A DNA stretch of 18,326 nucleotides, taken from the NCBI GenBank assembly GCA_034437455.1, contig DAOTUB010000187.1, positions 1 through 18,326 of the forward strand, in the 5' to 3' direction. The stretch comes from DAOTUB01 sp034437455. GTDB taxonomy: Bacteria > Chloroflexota > Anaerolineae > B4-G1. Position 1 is the stretch's first letter. The number at the start of each line of letters is the position of its first letter. This document shows positions 12,087 to 18,326 of this stretch, one piece after another. Below the pieces are notes generated by a model, which did no database searches, was not told the origin of the DNA, and saw nothing but the letters and a program-made list of their open reading frames with translations. The position numbers and the translations under genes were made by a program.

Positions 12087-14600
12087 CTATCCCCGCAACG
12101 TCGCCTCCAGCTCTCGCTCCAACCGACGGACGATCTTACCGCGCAGCTTGGCGACCTCCTTGTCGGTCAGCGTGCGGTCGTCCGCCTGGTAGGTGAGGCG
12201 GTAGGCCAGGCTCTTTTTGCCGGCTCCCACCTGATCCCCCTGGTAGACGTCGAACAGCACCGTCGAGCGCAAGAGCGGCGCGCCGGTCTGGGCGATGAGA
12301 TCGTGCACGCGCACGACGGGCACGCCCTCGTCCACCACCACCGCCAGGTCCTCGTACACCGGCGGATGGGCCGAGAGGGGCGTGATCTCGCGGAGCGCAC
12401 CCCAAGTTGCAAGCAGCACATCCAGGTCGAACTCCAGCGCGCAGACGGGTTGCTCCGGCAGCCCGAATGACTCCCGCACCTGGGGATGCAGCTCGCCCAT
12501 CACACCCACGACGTCGTCGCCCACGCTGACCTGAGCGCAGCGGCCCGGATGGAATGCCGCGTGCTTGCCCCGATCGAACGTCCCCTCCACCCCCAATCCC
12601 GCCAGCAACGTCTCCACCACTCCTTTGAGATCGTAAAAATCGACCAGTGAGCGGTCTTGGCCCGGCAGCCACGAGCGTTCCTCTCGCGGACCGGTCATCA
12701 CGACGGCCAGCCGTCGCGGTTCGTCCGGAAGAGTCTGGTCCTCTACCGGCAGGTAGACGGCGCCGATCTCGAAAATAGCCACACGGTCGAGAAAGCGCAG
12801 GTTCTCACGCGTGACGTTAAGTGGAGACGGAAGCAGTGCCTGCCGCAGATGGGCTCGCTCGGTCGAGAGGGGGTTGCGAATGCGCAAATAGTTGGCCGGA
12901 GCGACGGGCGCGCCCACCAGATCCCCCTCTTCCTCGACGTCCACGAGCGAATATGTGATCACCTCGTCCAGGCCGCAGCCCACCAGGAGATCGCGCACGC
13001 GCGCGGCCCCTTCCAGGCGGACGTTCGACCGCTGCGGCGGCAACTCATCCTGCATAAGCGTCGTCGGGAAACGGTCGTATCCCCAGATGCGGCCTACTTC
13101 CTCGACCAGGTCCACGGGGCGCGTGACGTCGAGACGGTAGGAAGGCGGGGTGACGAGTAGATGAGGCGACGAGGGAGCAGGCGTCACCTGGAACTCCAGG
13201 GAGGTGAGGATGCGCGTCATCTCATCGGTCGGCACCTCAATGCCCAGGATGCGGTCAGCGAAGGCGGGATCGAGTTCGATCTCTCGCTGAGGCTGTTGAC
13301 CAGGGTACAGGTCGCCGCCGACGCCGACCACGGTCGGTTGAACGACCTCACCGCCGCCCAGTTCCGCCATCAGATGAGCTGCGCGCGCGGCTGCTTTTAC
13401 CGTCAGTTCCGGGTCTACGCGCCGCCCGAACCGCTGGCTCGCCTCGCTCGCCAGTTCTAGAAGGCGAGCGGTGCGGCGGACGTTGAGGAAGTGAAAGTTC
13501 GCCGACTCCAGGAGCACGTCGGTCGTTTTTTCCGTGATCTCGCTATCCAGCCCGCCCATCACGCCGGCCACCGCCACCGGGCCGCCTCCATCGGTGATGA
13601 GCAGCATCTCGTCGTCAAAGGTGCGCATCTCGCCATCAAGCGTCGCCATCTGCTCGCCAGGTCGCGCCCGGCGCACGATGATGGCTGGTCGATCCTCGCC
13701 CGGCCTGGGACGAAGAACGTGATAATCGAAGGCGTGCAGCGGTTGCCCCAACTCGAGCATCACGTAGTTGGTGATGTCCACCAGATTGTTGATGGGCCGC
13801 ATCCCGGCGCGAAGCAACCGCACCTGCATCCAGGAGGGCGAGGGCTTTACCTGGAGGCCACGGATGAAGAACGCCGAGTAACGCGGGCAGAGATCGGGAT
13901 CGGGGATCTCGAGCACCAGGTAATCGGGGGTGGGGGTCAATTCCACCGGATGACGATCCAGCATCTCGATCGCGTCCCGCTTGAGCGGCAAGCCGAACAG
14001 CGCCGCCACCTCGCGGGCGACGCCAAAGACCGAGCGCAGGTGGGCGAAAGGCCCCTTGATGTCGAACTCGAACACGACGTCGCCCAGGTAATCGGCCAAG
14101 GGCGTCCCCACCGGCGCGTCGTCGGGCAGGTAGATGATGTCGACATGCTGGTCAGAGAGGCCCAATTCCTTTTCCGAGCAGACCATGGCCCGCGATTCGA
14201 CGCCGCGAATTTTCGACTTTTTCAGTTTTTTGATGCGCGGCTCGTCGGCGTAAGGGTCCCAGAGATCCGCCCCCTCCATCGCAAAAGCTACCTTGAGGTG
14301 CAGACCGCTCTGGCCTCGCAGCTCGAGCAAACTGGGAGGGCCAGAGACGACGACCTCCGGCGCAGGCCCGCCGTACTCCACCTCGGCCAGGACGATCCGG
14401 TCGGCGTTGGGATGGGCACGCACGGCGCGAACCTCACCCACGACGACCTTTTCGGGATCCCAGACAAGTTCGGCACCGGGCAGGCCGATGTACTCGATGG
14501 TCTCCACCTCCAGGCCGGCCAGTGTCAGCCGCTCGGCCAGTTCGGGAATGGGCATCGTGATGTCTACGTAATCTTTGAGCCAACTGATAGGTACTTTCAT
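12087..14600 (-). CDS. pheT: Phenylalanyl-tRNA synthetase beta subunit PheT
   Basis: PheT is the tRNA-binding and editing subunit of the alpha2-beta2 PheRS. The 837-residue protein has the N-terminal MKVPISWLKDYVDI, the EMAP-like tRNA-binding fold (VVVGEVRAVRAHPNADRIVL), and the B3/B4 editing module (LGQPLHAFDYHVL and VAVAGVMGGLDSEI). B5 (TPPSYRLDVTRPVDLVEEVGRIWGY), the catalytic-like core and the C-terminal anticodon-binding ferredoxin fold (SAHPPVYEDLAVVVDEGVPV to the end) follow. One odd spot: EFDIKGPFAHLRSVFGVAREVAAL replaces the usual TPNRPDCLS before the LGIAREVAAL-type helix. It is separated from pheS by a glycosyltransferase gene and has GGAGACGAGAG before its ATG. Confidence 0.96.
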   Translation of the reverse strand: MKVPISWLKDYVDITMPIPELAERLTLAGLEVETIEYIGLPGAELVWDPEKVVVGEVRAVRAHPNADRIVLAEVEYGGPAPEVVVSGPPSLLELRGQSGLHLKVAFAMEGADLWDPYADEPRIKKLKKSKIRGVESRAMVCSEKELGLSDQHVDIIYLPDDAPVGTPLADYLGDVVFEFDIKGPFAHLRSVFGVAREVAALFGLPLKRDAIEMLDRHPVELTPTPDYLVLEIPDPDLCPRYSAFFIRGLQVKPSPSWMQVRLLRAGMRPINNLVDITNYVMLELGQPLHAFDYHVLRPRPGEDRPAIIVRRARPGEQMATLDGEMRTFDDEMLLITDGGGPVAVAGVMGGLDSEITEKTTDVLLESANFHFLNVRRTARLLELASEASQRFGRRVDPELTVKAAARAAHLMAELGGGEVVQPTVVGVGGDLYPGQQPQREIELDPAFADRILGIEVPTDEMTRILTSLEFQVTPAPSSPHLLVTPPSYRLDVTRPVDLVEEVGRIWGYDRFPTTLMQDELPPQRSNVRLEGAARVRDLLVGCGLDEVITYSLVDVEEEGDLVGAPVAPANYLRIRNPLSTERAHLRQALLPSPLNVTRENLRFLDRVAIFEIGAVYLPVEDQTLPDEPRRLAVVMTGPREERSWLPGQDRSLVDFYDLKGVVETLLAGLGVEGTFDRGKHAAFHPGRCAQVSVGDDVVGVMGELHPQVRESFGLPEQPVCALEFDLDVLLATWGALREITPLSAHPPVYEDLAVVVDEGVPVVRVHDLIAQTGAPLLRSTVLFDVYQGDQVGAGKKSLAYRLTYQADDRTLTDKEVAKLRGKIVRRLERELEATLRG

Positions 14601-14701
14601 TCTCTCGTCTCCATTCTCTGATTATTACCCTGTTCAGATACGTCTCTTGTACCCTATACAGGATCAATCGGATATTCACGCAGTCTTTGGATCAGAAAAG
14701 A

Positions 14702-16729
14702 TCATTTGCTGAGGTTGATCTCGGTCAACATAATCTGATCTCTGCCAGGCTGTCCAGAATCCCCCAATACAGGCCAGCGTTCACCAGACCTCTCTTTATA
14801 AAGGCCCACGGCGATGTTATAGTCGCCAGATTCGACGTCAGGAGGTACGCTCATCCAGTGAAAGTCCACGATCACCTCCTCCGGTTTCCAATCTCGCGTG
14901 GGGTAGGTCCACATCGCGGGTACACTATCGTGCTGGGCCGCCAGATTTCCCTGCGGATCAAAAAGATGCACAAATACCTTGAGGGATTCGGTGAGCGGCT
15001 CTTTGGTCTGCCAGTACAAATACAGGCCTACCCGGCAACCTGTTCCAGGGGGTTGCTCCTGGTTGACAACCAGGTCATAACCCAGAAGCGAGATGCCGTC
15101 GGCCAGATCCACGTGGACAGGTGTCTGTGGTGACAGGACATCCGGCTCGATCCGGTAGGCCACGAACCGGTCGTCCTCTGCTGCCCAAATGGGCCAAGTC
15201 CATATAGGCGTGTAACCGGAAGGCCGATTTTCAGGCCAAAGCAACTCTTTATATTCAGGATAAAAGCGCTGTCCATCCACGGATTGGTAGATAAGGAACC
15301 GGTAGCCCGAATCCAATGCCCGCCGACGAAGACTGGTCACCGTATCAGGTTCTCCAGCAAGAAAGAGCATCGTGAAGTGATCTCTCGTGGGCGACGCCAC
15401 ATCTTGATGGCGAAGCTTGGTGCTCAACACTTGTCTGCTTGTTTGCGCCCCGGCTGCGTGCAACATATTGCTGGCCTCGATGATGCCGGCGCGCGTGACC
15501 TTTGTGTGAGCAAATTCCCAGGGAATGGGCAGCAGCAATCCCAACAACATCGCCAACACCAGCACGTTGATCGGCAGGCGGATACGGCCGAACAGGAGCA
15601 AAGCAGGAAAAAGTCGCCACAGGAAGTATAACGCACACACGGTGAACACAGGCGTCAGAAGGATCAGGAATCGCGTTTCAATGTTAAAAATACTCAGAAT
15701 GCCGACTACACCAACGACAAAGAAGGACAACAATGCCCGATGCTCGACAGACAATCGCTGTTTGTCCAGCACAGCGAACAGGAAAGCCGCCTTCGCAAGC
15801 TGCTTCAATGGCTGATCCACCAGGGGGACCTTGAGCGTCAGCCAGAAGCGAGAGAATTCATACCACCAATTTGCGATAAAGTGAGAGGGATCGAGCCAGA
15901 ACAATTGCCACAGAGTGATCTCGGTGGGCGTTTCCCGCCAGACAGTGCGCACAAAGTCGCTGTTGGCATATAATTTAAGCCAGATGTGATATGCTTGAGT
16001 CTGATAGAATGGGTTTCCCTTGACCAGGAGACTTGGCACGATCTGTAGTGAGGCTCCGAGTAGAAATCCCAATCCGTATACGAACACGGACCATAGATCT
16101 TGACGCTCCCGACGATGCCAGGCCATCACCAGCAGATACAACATGCAGACTGCTAGGGTCACCATCGCCGTATATCGTACTAGGTATCCCAATCCATTGA
16201 CGATGCCTGCCAGAAACACAACACGCTTGCTTCTGGGATCGCGCGCCAGGATGCCCAGGGCCAGAACTTGACAACCGGCTGCCAACATGTCAGTCCCTTC
16301 AAAGCCAGAATAGGAAAGAATGGTCCTCGTAGTCAAGAGACAAGCCATCGTGAAAAGCGCCATAGCACGACTGCGAGTCATATGCCAGGCCAGCAAAGCT
16401 CCTCCATATAAGCAGAGCACTCCTCCAAAGAGCGAGACAATCTGTCCAGAGCGCACTACGTCGAGTCCCAAAGCCAATCCTATGTGCAGGAGGAACGGAA
16501 TACCCAGAGGATAAAAGCCGTCCACCCAGGCAGACGGAGTACCAGGCAACAACTTGGCGCGCGCTGCCATTTTAAAAAAGTCCACGTTGCGGATCGTGAT
16601 CTGCATCTGAAGGTGAGATGCCTCGACGGCGATCAATGCTGCAACAATGATCAGGGTGCTGACAGCCCAAACGGTCTTTTGCCTTAGACCGCGATCTTTT
16701 AAACTTGTGTTAGAGTGGGTATTTATCAA
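14702..16729 (-). CDS. GT-C (GT39-like) membrane glycosyltransferase with C-terminal beta-domain
   Basis: The product of about 675 residues has a first membrane segment (TVWAVSTLIIVAALIAVEA), a loop with acidic residues typical of GT-C enzymes (NVDFFKMAARAKLL, then WVDGFYPLG), roughly ten further hydrophobic segments, and a soluble region. The last 120 or so residues (from SLLGYDLVV) look like a beta-sandwich often fused to such proteins in Chloroflexota. It would transfer sugar from a lipid-phosphate donor on the outer face; donor and acceptor are unknown. TTG at 16729 is preferred because AAGAGG lies seven bases upstream; GTG at 16762 lacks a ribosome binding site. It splits pheS from pheT and looks AT-richer than both by eye, suggesting a later insertion. 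Confidence 0.8.
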   Translation of the reverse strand: MINTHSNTSLKDRGLRQKTVWAVSTLIIVAALIAVEASHLQMQITIRNVDFFKMAARAKLLPGTPSAWVDGFYPLGIPFLLHIGLALGLDVVRSGQIVSLFGGVLCLYGGALLAWHMTRSRAMALFTMACLLTTRTILSYSGFEGTDMLAAGCQVLALGILARDPRSKRVVFLAGIVNGLGYLVRYTAMVTLAVCMLYLLVMAWHRRERQDLWSVFVYGLGFLLGASLQIVPSLLVKGNPFYQTQAYHIWLKLYANSDFVRTVWRETPTEITLWQLFWLDPSHFIANWWYEFSRFWLTLKVPLVDQPLKQLAKAAFLFAVLDKQRLSVEHRALLSFFVVGVVGILSIFNIETRFLILLTPVFTVCALYFLWRLFPALLLFGRIRLPINVLVLAMLLGLLLPIPWEFAHTKVTRAGIIEASNMLHAAGAQTSRQVLSTKLRHQDVASPTRDHFTMLFLAGEPDTVTSLRRRALDSGYRFLIYQSVDGQRFYPEYKELLWPENRPSGYTPIWTWPIWAAEDDRFVAYRIEPDVLSPQTPVHVDLADGISLLGYDLVVNQEQPPGTGCRVGLYLYWQTKEPLTESLKVFVHLFDPQGNLAAQHDSVPAMWTYPTRDWKPEEVIVDFHWMSVPPDVESGDYNIAVGLYKERSGERWPVLGDSGQPGRDQIMLTEINLSK

Positions 16730-16782
16730 AACCACACCTCTTGATCTAATTTCAAAACACACAACGGCGCCATGGTGTTCTT

Positions 16783-17805
16783 CTAGAATTGCCTCAAGAA
16801 CCGCAAATCGTTCCCATAGAATAGACGAATGTCGTCAATGCCGTACTTGAGCATCGCCGGTCGCTCGACCCCCAGCCCGAAGGCAAAGCCGCTCCATTCA
16901 TCGGGATCGTAGCCGCCGTTCTCCAGCACGACCGGGTGCACCATCCCCGCCCCGGCGACCTCCAGCCAGCCAGAGTGCTTGCACACCCGGCAGCCTTCTC
17001 CATTGCACAGGATACAGTCCATATCCGCCTCGATGCTGGGTTCGGTGAACGGGAAGTAGGATCCCCGGATGCGGATGCGACGCTCTGGCCCGTAAAGACG
17101 ACGCGCAAACTCGGTCAGCGTGCCGATCAGATCGGTGAGCGTGATCGAGGGTCCCACGGCCAACCCCTCTACCTGGTAGAACTGGTGCTCGGAGCGAGCG
17201 GTGACCTGCTCGTAGCGATAGCATTTGCCGGGCAGGATGACGCGGACCGGCTCGGGATAATACTCGCGCATCGCCCGTATCTGCCCCGGTGAGGTGTGCG
17301 TGCGCAGCAGAACCTCCTCGTCGATCCAGAAGGTATCCCACATGTCGCGGGCCGGATGATGGGCCGGCATGTTCAGCAGCTCAAAATTCAGCTCGTCCGT
17401 TTCGACGTCGGGCGCCTCATAGACCTGAAAGCCCATCTCGGCAAAGATGGCGTAGATCTGGCGCAACGTCTGGGTGGTGATGTGAAGATGGCCCGGTCCG
17501 GTGGGCCGGCCCGGCAGCGTGACGTCAATCGCGCCCTTCTCCAACTCCTGCGCCATCTCTGCCCGGCGCAGCGCCTCAGCCCGCGCGTCGTAGGCCTCCT
17601 CCAACGCGACCTTGGCCCGATTGGCAGCCTGCCCAAAGGCCGGACGTTTCTCCTTGGGCAATTCTCCTACAGAGCGCAGCATCTGCGTCAGTGCGCCCTT
17701 CTTGCCCAGGTAACGCTTGCGCCAACTATCCAGCGCGTCGCTGTTCTCCACAGCCTGTAGCGCAGAAAGAGCTTCTTGTTCTATCTGACTGAATTGATCT
17801 AACAT
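16783..17805 (-). CDS. pheS: Phenylalanyl-tRNA synthetase alpha subunit PheS
   Basis: PheS is the catalytic subunit that activates phenylalanine. It has an N-terminal coiled-coil arm that binds tRNA (about residues 1-85), then class II motifs: HPARDMWDTFW, LLRTHTSPGQIR, KCYRYEQVTARSEHQFYQVEG (motif 2 area), FPFTEPSIEADM and the motif 3 FGLGVERPAML. A four-cysteine knuckle, CILCNGEGCRVC, precedes the GWLEVAGAGMVHP stretch and probably binds zinc, a variant seen in some bacterial PheS. The start at 17805 gives MLDQFSQIEQEAL with GAGGAG nine bases upstream; ATG at 17811 would be only three bases from it. It is preceded by a Phe T-box leader. Confidence 0.96.
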   Translation of the reverse strand: MLDQFSQIEQEALSALQAVENSDALDSWRKRYLGKKGALTQMLRSVGELPKEKRPAFGQAANRAKVALEEAYDARAEALRRAEMAQELEKGAIDVTLPGRPTGPGHLHITTQTLRQIYAIFAEMGFQVYEAPDVETDELNFELLNMPAHHPARDMWDTFWIDEEVLLRTHTSPGQIRAMREYYPEPVRVILPGKCYRYEQVTARSEHQFYQVEGLAVGPSITLTDLIGTLTEFARRLYGPERRIRIRGSYFPFTEPSIEADMDCILCNGEGCRVCKHSGWLEVAGAGMVHPVVLENGGYDPDEWSGFAFGLGVERPAMLKYGIDDIRLFYGNDLRFLRQF

Positions 17806-17867
17806 CGGCATGCACTCCTCTCAAGTATCCAGTATACAAAACGGCAAACGCCCCCGCCCCACAGGGA

Positions 17868-18148
17868 CGAGAGCGCACATCCTCTCGCGGTACCACCCCG
17901 CTTGGCTCCTGTCGAAGCCCACTCATTCCGCCGGCGGCGTCCGTAGACGCGATCGGCTGCCCCGTTAACGCTGGGCCTGCGGAGCGGGCTACTTGACCCT
18001 ACACGCAGTGTAGGCTTTCACCCGTCGGCTCAGGAGCGAACTTTTGCGGATTCTTTCCGGGCGAGGCTCTCAATCTATGGCCCCGCATCCCTGGCGGCTT
18101 CCCTCCGCCTACTCTTCTCCGTCACAGCCTTTTGAGGATTTGTATTGT
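17868..18148 (-). promoter_or_regulatory. T-box leader with UUC (Phe) specifier upstream of pheS
   Basis: The conserved T-box GGGGTGGTACCGCG is at 17899-17886. Its TGGT (17895-17892) can pair with the ACCA end of uncharged tRNA-Phe. Stem I is framed by GGCT/AGCC (18129-18126 with 18030-18027) and GGAG/CTCC (18120-18117 with 18036-18033). Above these lies a specifier loop (AGAGTAG opposite AAAAGTTC), then GCGGA/TCCGC. The specifier triplet is TTC at 18040-18038. A CCTACAC-TGC-GTGTAGG hairpin follows. CGAGAG/CTCTCG (17887-17882 with 17873-17868) closes the antiterminator region. No strong stem with a U-tract follows, so the output may be translational. Confidence 0.9.
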
Positions 18149-18155
18149 GAACGGC

Positions 18156-18184
18156 ATTATGCCGCAAAAGTCACTTTTTGTCAA
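18156..18184 (-). promoter_or_regulatory. Sigma70-type promoter for the T-box/pheS unit
   Basis: A perfect -35 TTGACA (18184-18179) and a -10 CATAAT (18161-18156) are separated by 17 bases on the minus strand. Transcription should begin near 18148, giving a leader of about 340 bases before pheS. The -35 box overlaps sequence that may serve a rightward promoter. Confidence 0.85.
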
Positions 18185-18209
18185 GCCTGCCTGAAAAATG
18201 GGGTATAAT
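18178..18209 (+). promoter_or_regulatory. Rightward promoter, divergent from pheS
   Basis: A perfect -10 TATAAT lies at 18204-18209 on the plus strand. The best -35-like hexamer is TTGTCA at 18178-18183, with a long 20-base spacer; a 17-base spacer would place the -35 at the poor TCAAGC (18181-18186). The -10 is strong, the -35 doubtful. Transcription would begin near 18216, just before a foldable RNA element. Confidence 0.55.
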
Positions 18210-18215
18210 TCAAAA

Positions 18216-18296
18216 GTCTGGGGAGCTTTCGACGTAGCCGCGCTTTCCATAGCGCGCAGGCCCGCGAGGTATGGAAACCTCGGCTACATAGCCCCG
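18216..18296 (+). ncRNA. Candidate structured leader RNA with complementary hairpin loops
   Basis: An outer helix GTAGC (18234-18238)/GCTAC (18283-18287), with GGGG (18220-18223)/CCCC (18292-18295) beyond it, encloses two perfect six-pair hairpins: CGCGCT/AGCGCG (18239-18244, 18251-18256) and CGAGGT/ACCTCG (18265-18270, 18277-18282; base 18282 is also next to the outer helix). Their six-base loops, TTCCAT and ATGGAA, are exact reverse complements, so a kissing-loop is possible; alternatively 18244-18251 and 18270-18277 could form one 8-bp helix. GGAG at 18319-18322 looks like a ribosome binding site for a gene beyond the window. I match it to no riboswitch family I know. Confidence 0.6.
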
Positions 18297-18326
18297 TTTT
18301 ATTGAAAAGATACAGTCTGGAGAAAA

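Noticed and set aside
13491..14621. Plus-strand open frame of 376 codons opposite pheT
   Set aside because: It is the reverse of a conserved PheT reading frame, with a His/Arg-rich low-complexity translation and no ribosome binding site.
18216..18296. Start of a tmRNA (GGGG followed by TTTCGACG)
   Set aside because: The TTTCGACG spacing differs from the tmRNA 5' end, and GGGG is already paired with CCCC within 80 bases, giving a self-contained fold.

Overview
All recognisable protein genes lie on the minus strand, so transcription runs from right to left. The window holds a nearly complete histidine biosynthesis operon, the two phenylalanyl-tRNA synthetase genes, one tRNA gene, and several RNA control elements. 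A Chloroflexota (Anaerolineae/Caldilineae-like) host is inferred. The grounds are the T-box before pheS, a GT-C glycosyltransferase with a C-terminal beta-domain, abundant small palindromic repeats, a eukaryote-like HisRS and a GC-rich coding style. No marker gene settles the taxonomy.

Right end (about 18326 to 12087): two promoters point away from each other. One reads left into a T-box leader with a UUC (Phe) specifier and then pheS. The other reads right into a compact RNA-like element that ends in a Shine-Dalgarno-like motif at the window edge. After pheS come a large membrane glycosyltransferase-like gene, pheT, and an intrinsic terminator at about 11779-11813.

Middle (11761 to 9706): a sigma70-type promoter is followed by tRNA-His(GUG), a 27-codon leader peptide with seven His codons (four consecutive), a set of mutually exclusive hairpins ending in a strong intrinsic terminator, a palindromic repeat, and hisS. 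This matches the architecture of classical ribosome-mediated his attenuation, with the sensed tRNA gene at the 5' end of the same transcription unit.

Left part (9705 to 213): hisG (long form), hisD, purA, hisC, hisB (dehydratase only), hisH, hisF, hisA, a membrane-anchored methyltransferase, a Nudix gene, hisI and hisE. Most genes overlap or abut, as in one polycistron. Histidinol-phosphate phosphatase is not present. The long HisG explains the absence of hisZ. purA makes sense here because HisG consumes ATP, and the AICAR released by HisH-HisF returns to AMP through IMP and PurA.

Oddities: an amber codon cuts the Nudix gene where the family usually has Trp; a perfect 16-bp inverted repeat is inserted in frame in hisD; a C/G palindrome forms the HisH tail and abuts the hisF ribosome binding site; and the T-box lacks a visible intrinsic terminator.
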